Positions 63,188 through 64,000 of a DNA stretch of 64,000 nt are shown here, in pieces; the first letter of the stretch is position 1, and every line of letters begins with the position of its first letter. The DNA is from Chloroflexota bacterium (GTDB lineage: Bacteria > Chloroflexota > Anaerolineae > Anaerolineales > Villigracilaceae): assembly GCA_021414245.1 (NCBI GenBank), contig JAIOOU010000016.1, positions 103,931 to 167,930 on the forward strand, read 5' to 3'. The notes beneath the pieces were generated by a model. It did no database searches. It worked only from the letters and a program-made list of their open reading frames with translations, and was not told the DNA's origin. Made by a program: the position numbers and the translations under genes.

Positions 63188-63826
63188 ATGAATCTGTCAC
63201 CCCGTGGGATAAAAATATTTTTTGCATGTATTTTGGCTGTAGGGGGAATTCTGCTTGGCATGCTTTCCCCGTTGAAGACCGGGGTTTATGCCCAACAGCC
63301 TACGGGTTCAATCCCAACAGTCACCGGCACACCGGAAGGGGCCATTGTCGCTTTATACCTGGATGAGACCCATCCGCAGGAGGATGTTTATTCAGGACCC
63401 AGCACCTATGAATACCCCAAGATCGGCATTCTGCTGGCAGGGCAGGAAGTGCCGGCTTATGGCTATTCCAGGGACAGGCAGTGGATCCAAATTTATTACC
63501 CGGGGGTTCCAGGCTCGGTTGCCTGGGTGTATGCCCCATATGTGAAGATTGTCAGGATCGGCCCAATGCCCCTTTTGGATTCACCTTTCACGCCAACGGC
63601 GATGGCCACCGAGATAAGCAATATCGACCCGACCCTTGTGGCGGCATTCAATACGCCGGTGGCTGCCACCCGGTTGCCTACCTTTACTGCGCCGGCACCG
63701 CTTGTCATCCAATTATTTACCCAGAATCAGGCATCTGAGAACAAAGTCCCTATGGGTTTGTTGATCCTTGGCCTGGGATTTGTGGGCGCTCTTGGTGCTT
63801 TCATATCCTTTTTGCGTGGAAGATAA
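63188..63826 (+). CDS. SH3-domain protein with signal and C-terminal anchor (copy 2)
   Basis: A 212-residue paralogue of the upstream gene. Same order: signal helix (about 11-30), SH3b domain (EDVYSGPSTYEYPKIGILLAG), Thr/Pro-rich linker ending IDPTLVAAFNTPVAAT, and a C-terminal helix (about 190-210) ending in Arg. It starts three bases after the first copy's stop, so the two arose by tandem duplication and form an operon. Confidence 0.85.
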   Translation: MNLSPRGIKIFFACILAVGGILLGMLSPLKTGVYAQQPTGSIPTVTGTPEGAIVALYLDETHPQEDVYSGPSTYEYPKIGILLAGQEVPAYGYSRDRQWIQIYYPGVPGSVAWVYAPYVKIVRIGPMPLLDSPFTPTAMATEISNIDPTLVAAFNTPVAATRLPTFTAPAPLVIQLFTQNQASENKVPMGLLILGLGFVGALGAFISFLRGR

Positions 63827-63892
63827 GCCTTTTGATGGTTAACAAAAAAAGACCGGGTTATGAATTGACCCCCTAAAAACGGACAGGAAAAG

Positions 63893-63928
63893 AAAGCACC
63901 TCATGAGATAATCTCACGGAGGTGCTTT
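63893..63928 (+). promoter_or_regulatory. Fold-back hairpin that hides the transposase ribosome site
   Basis: AAAGCACCTC (63893-63902) pairs with GAGGTGCTTT (63919-63928), and an inner TGAGAT / ATCTCA stem continues it. The ribosome site GGAGGTG (63918-63924) is buried in the stem. IS elements use such folds to stop translation from read-through transcripts. Confidence 0.65.
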
Positions 63929-63929
63929 T

Positions 63930-64000
63930 ATGTCTGGAAGAAAAGGGATGTTGCATTATAGTGTAGAACGGAAGAGAGAGGCGGTGCGGCTGGTCGTGGA
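63930..64000 (+). CDS. Transposase OrfA start, partial
   Basis: ATG 63930 begins MSGRKGMLHYSVERKREAVR, the basic start of an IS3-family OrfA helix-turn-helix protein. GGAGGTG lies six bases upstream. The gene runs off the window. Confidence 0.7.
   Translation, partial: MSGRKGMLHYSVERKREAVRLVV

Larger units (their letters stand above)
63861..64000 (+). mobile_element. Left end of an IS3-family-like insertion sequence, cut by window edge
   Basis: The stretch starting TGAATTGACCCCCTAAAAAC resembles the terminal inverted repeat of IS3-family elements (often TGA-x6-CCCC-x-AAA). A transposase start follows at 63930. Only the left end is in the window, so the target duplication cannot be checked. 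Confidence 0.65.

Overview
The window looks like a chromosomal piece of a Chloroflexota bacterium, most likely class Anaerolineae. This is inferred from gene content and style, not from a marker gene search. The pointers are lipoproteins with Ala/Thr/Glu/Pro linkers, several GT-C type membrane glycosyltransferases, paired SH3 proteins with a C-terminal membrane anchor, a SEDS-PBP fusion beside FHA proteins, and no outer-membrane genes. Coding density is high. TGA is used as an ordinary stop in many genes. Most convergent gene pairs share a symmetrical A-stem-T hairpin that can terminate both strands.

Layout. 1-5714 (minus): a coupled set with a GT-C protein cut by the window edge, a zinc-type dehydrogenase, a YfhO-like protein and an acyl-CoA dehydrogenase. 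5962-10034 (plus): a complete polyamine-type ABC transporter. 10250-14449 (plus): SET-domain protein, GT39-like protein, CPBP protease, GNAT, ComEA-like protein and methyltransferase. 14496-19387: acyl-CoA dehydrogenase, YedF-like DsrE protein, YwiC-like protein, cyclophilin, Nmad2-like protein and HAD hydrolase. 19511-24435 (plus): small Cys protein, MFS exporter, and an FGGY kinase overlapping a sphingosine-1-phosphate-lyase-like enzyme.

24504-33360 (minus) is the most striking region. It reads as one redox operon: ArsR regulator, triheme cytochrome, two half-size YeeE/YedE sulfur transporters, a TAT-exported molybdopterin oxidoreductase, a four-cluster ferredoxin, a NrfD/HybB-type quinone subunit, a Rieske-less cytochrome b and a nine-site multiheme cytochrome c. 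The second YeeE/YedE half carries an in-frame TGA exactly where the family has its conserved Cys (motif G-[FY]-C-P-G-T). A SECIS-like hairpin follows it, and the frame stays open for 89 more codons to the expected length. I read it as a selenocysteine-containing sulfur/selenium transporter.

33522-45493 holds an XRE-cupin regulator and the iron-sulfur assembly locus. sufR-sufT (minus) and sufCBD, a Lys-rich protein, sufS, sufU and a Rieske ferredoxin (plus) lie on either side of a 1163-residue secreted metallophosphatase. Almost the same 27-base element abuts the -35 box of both the sufR and the sufC promoter, so it is the probable SufR operator.

45526-63826 carries PIG-L and methyltransferase genes, a HIT-family gene remnant, hisS with tRNA-His, glycogen genes (glgA, malQ), rraA, a minus-strand set with a two-subunit aconitase X, superoxide dismutase, ferredoxin, a cell-wall set (SEDS fused to a degenerate PBP, mtnP, two FHA proteins, zinc ribbon protein) and two tandem SH3 proteins. 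The window ends inside the left end of an IS3-like element.
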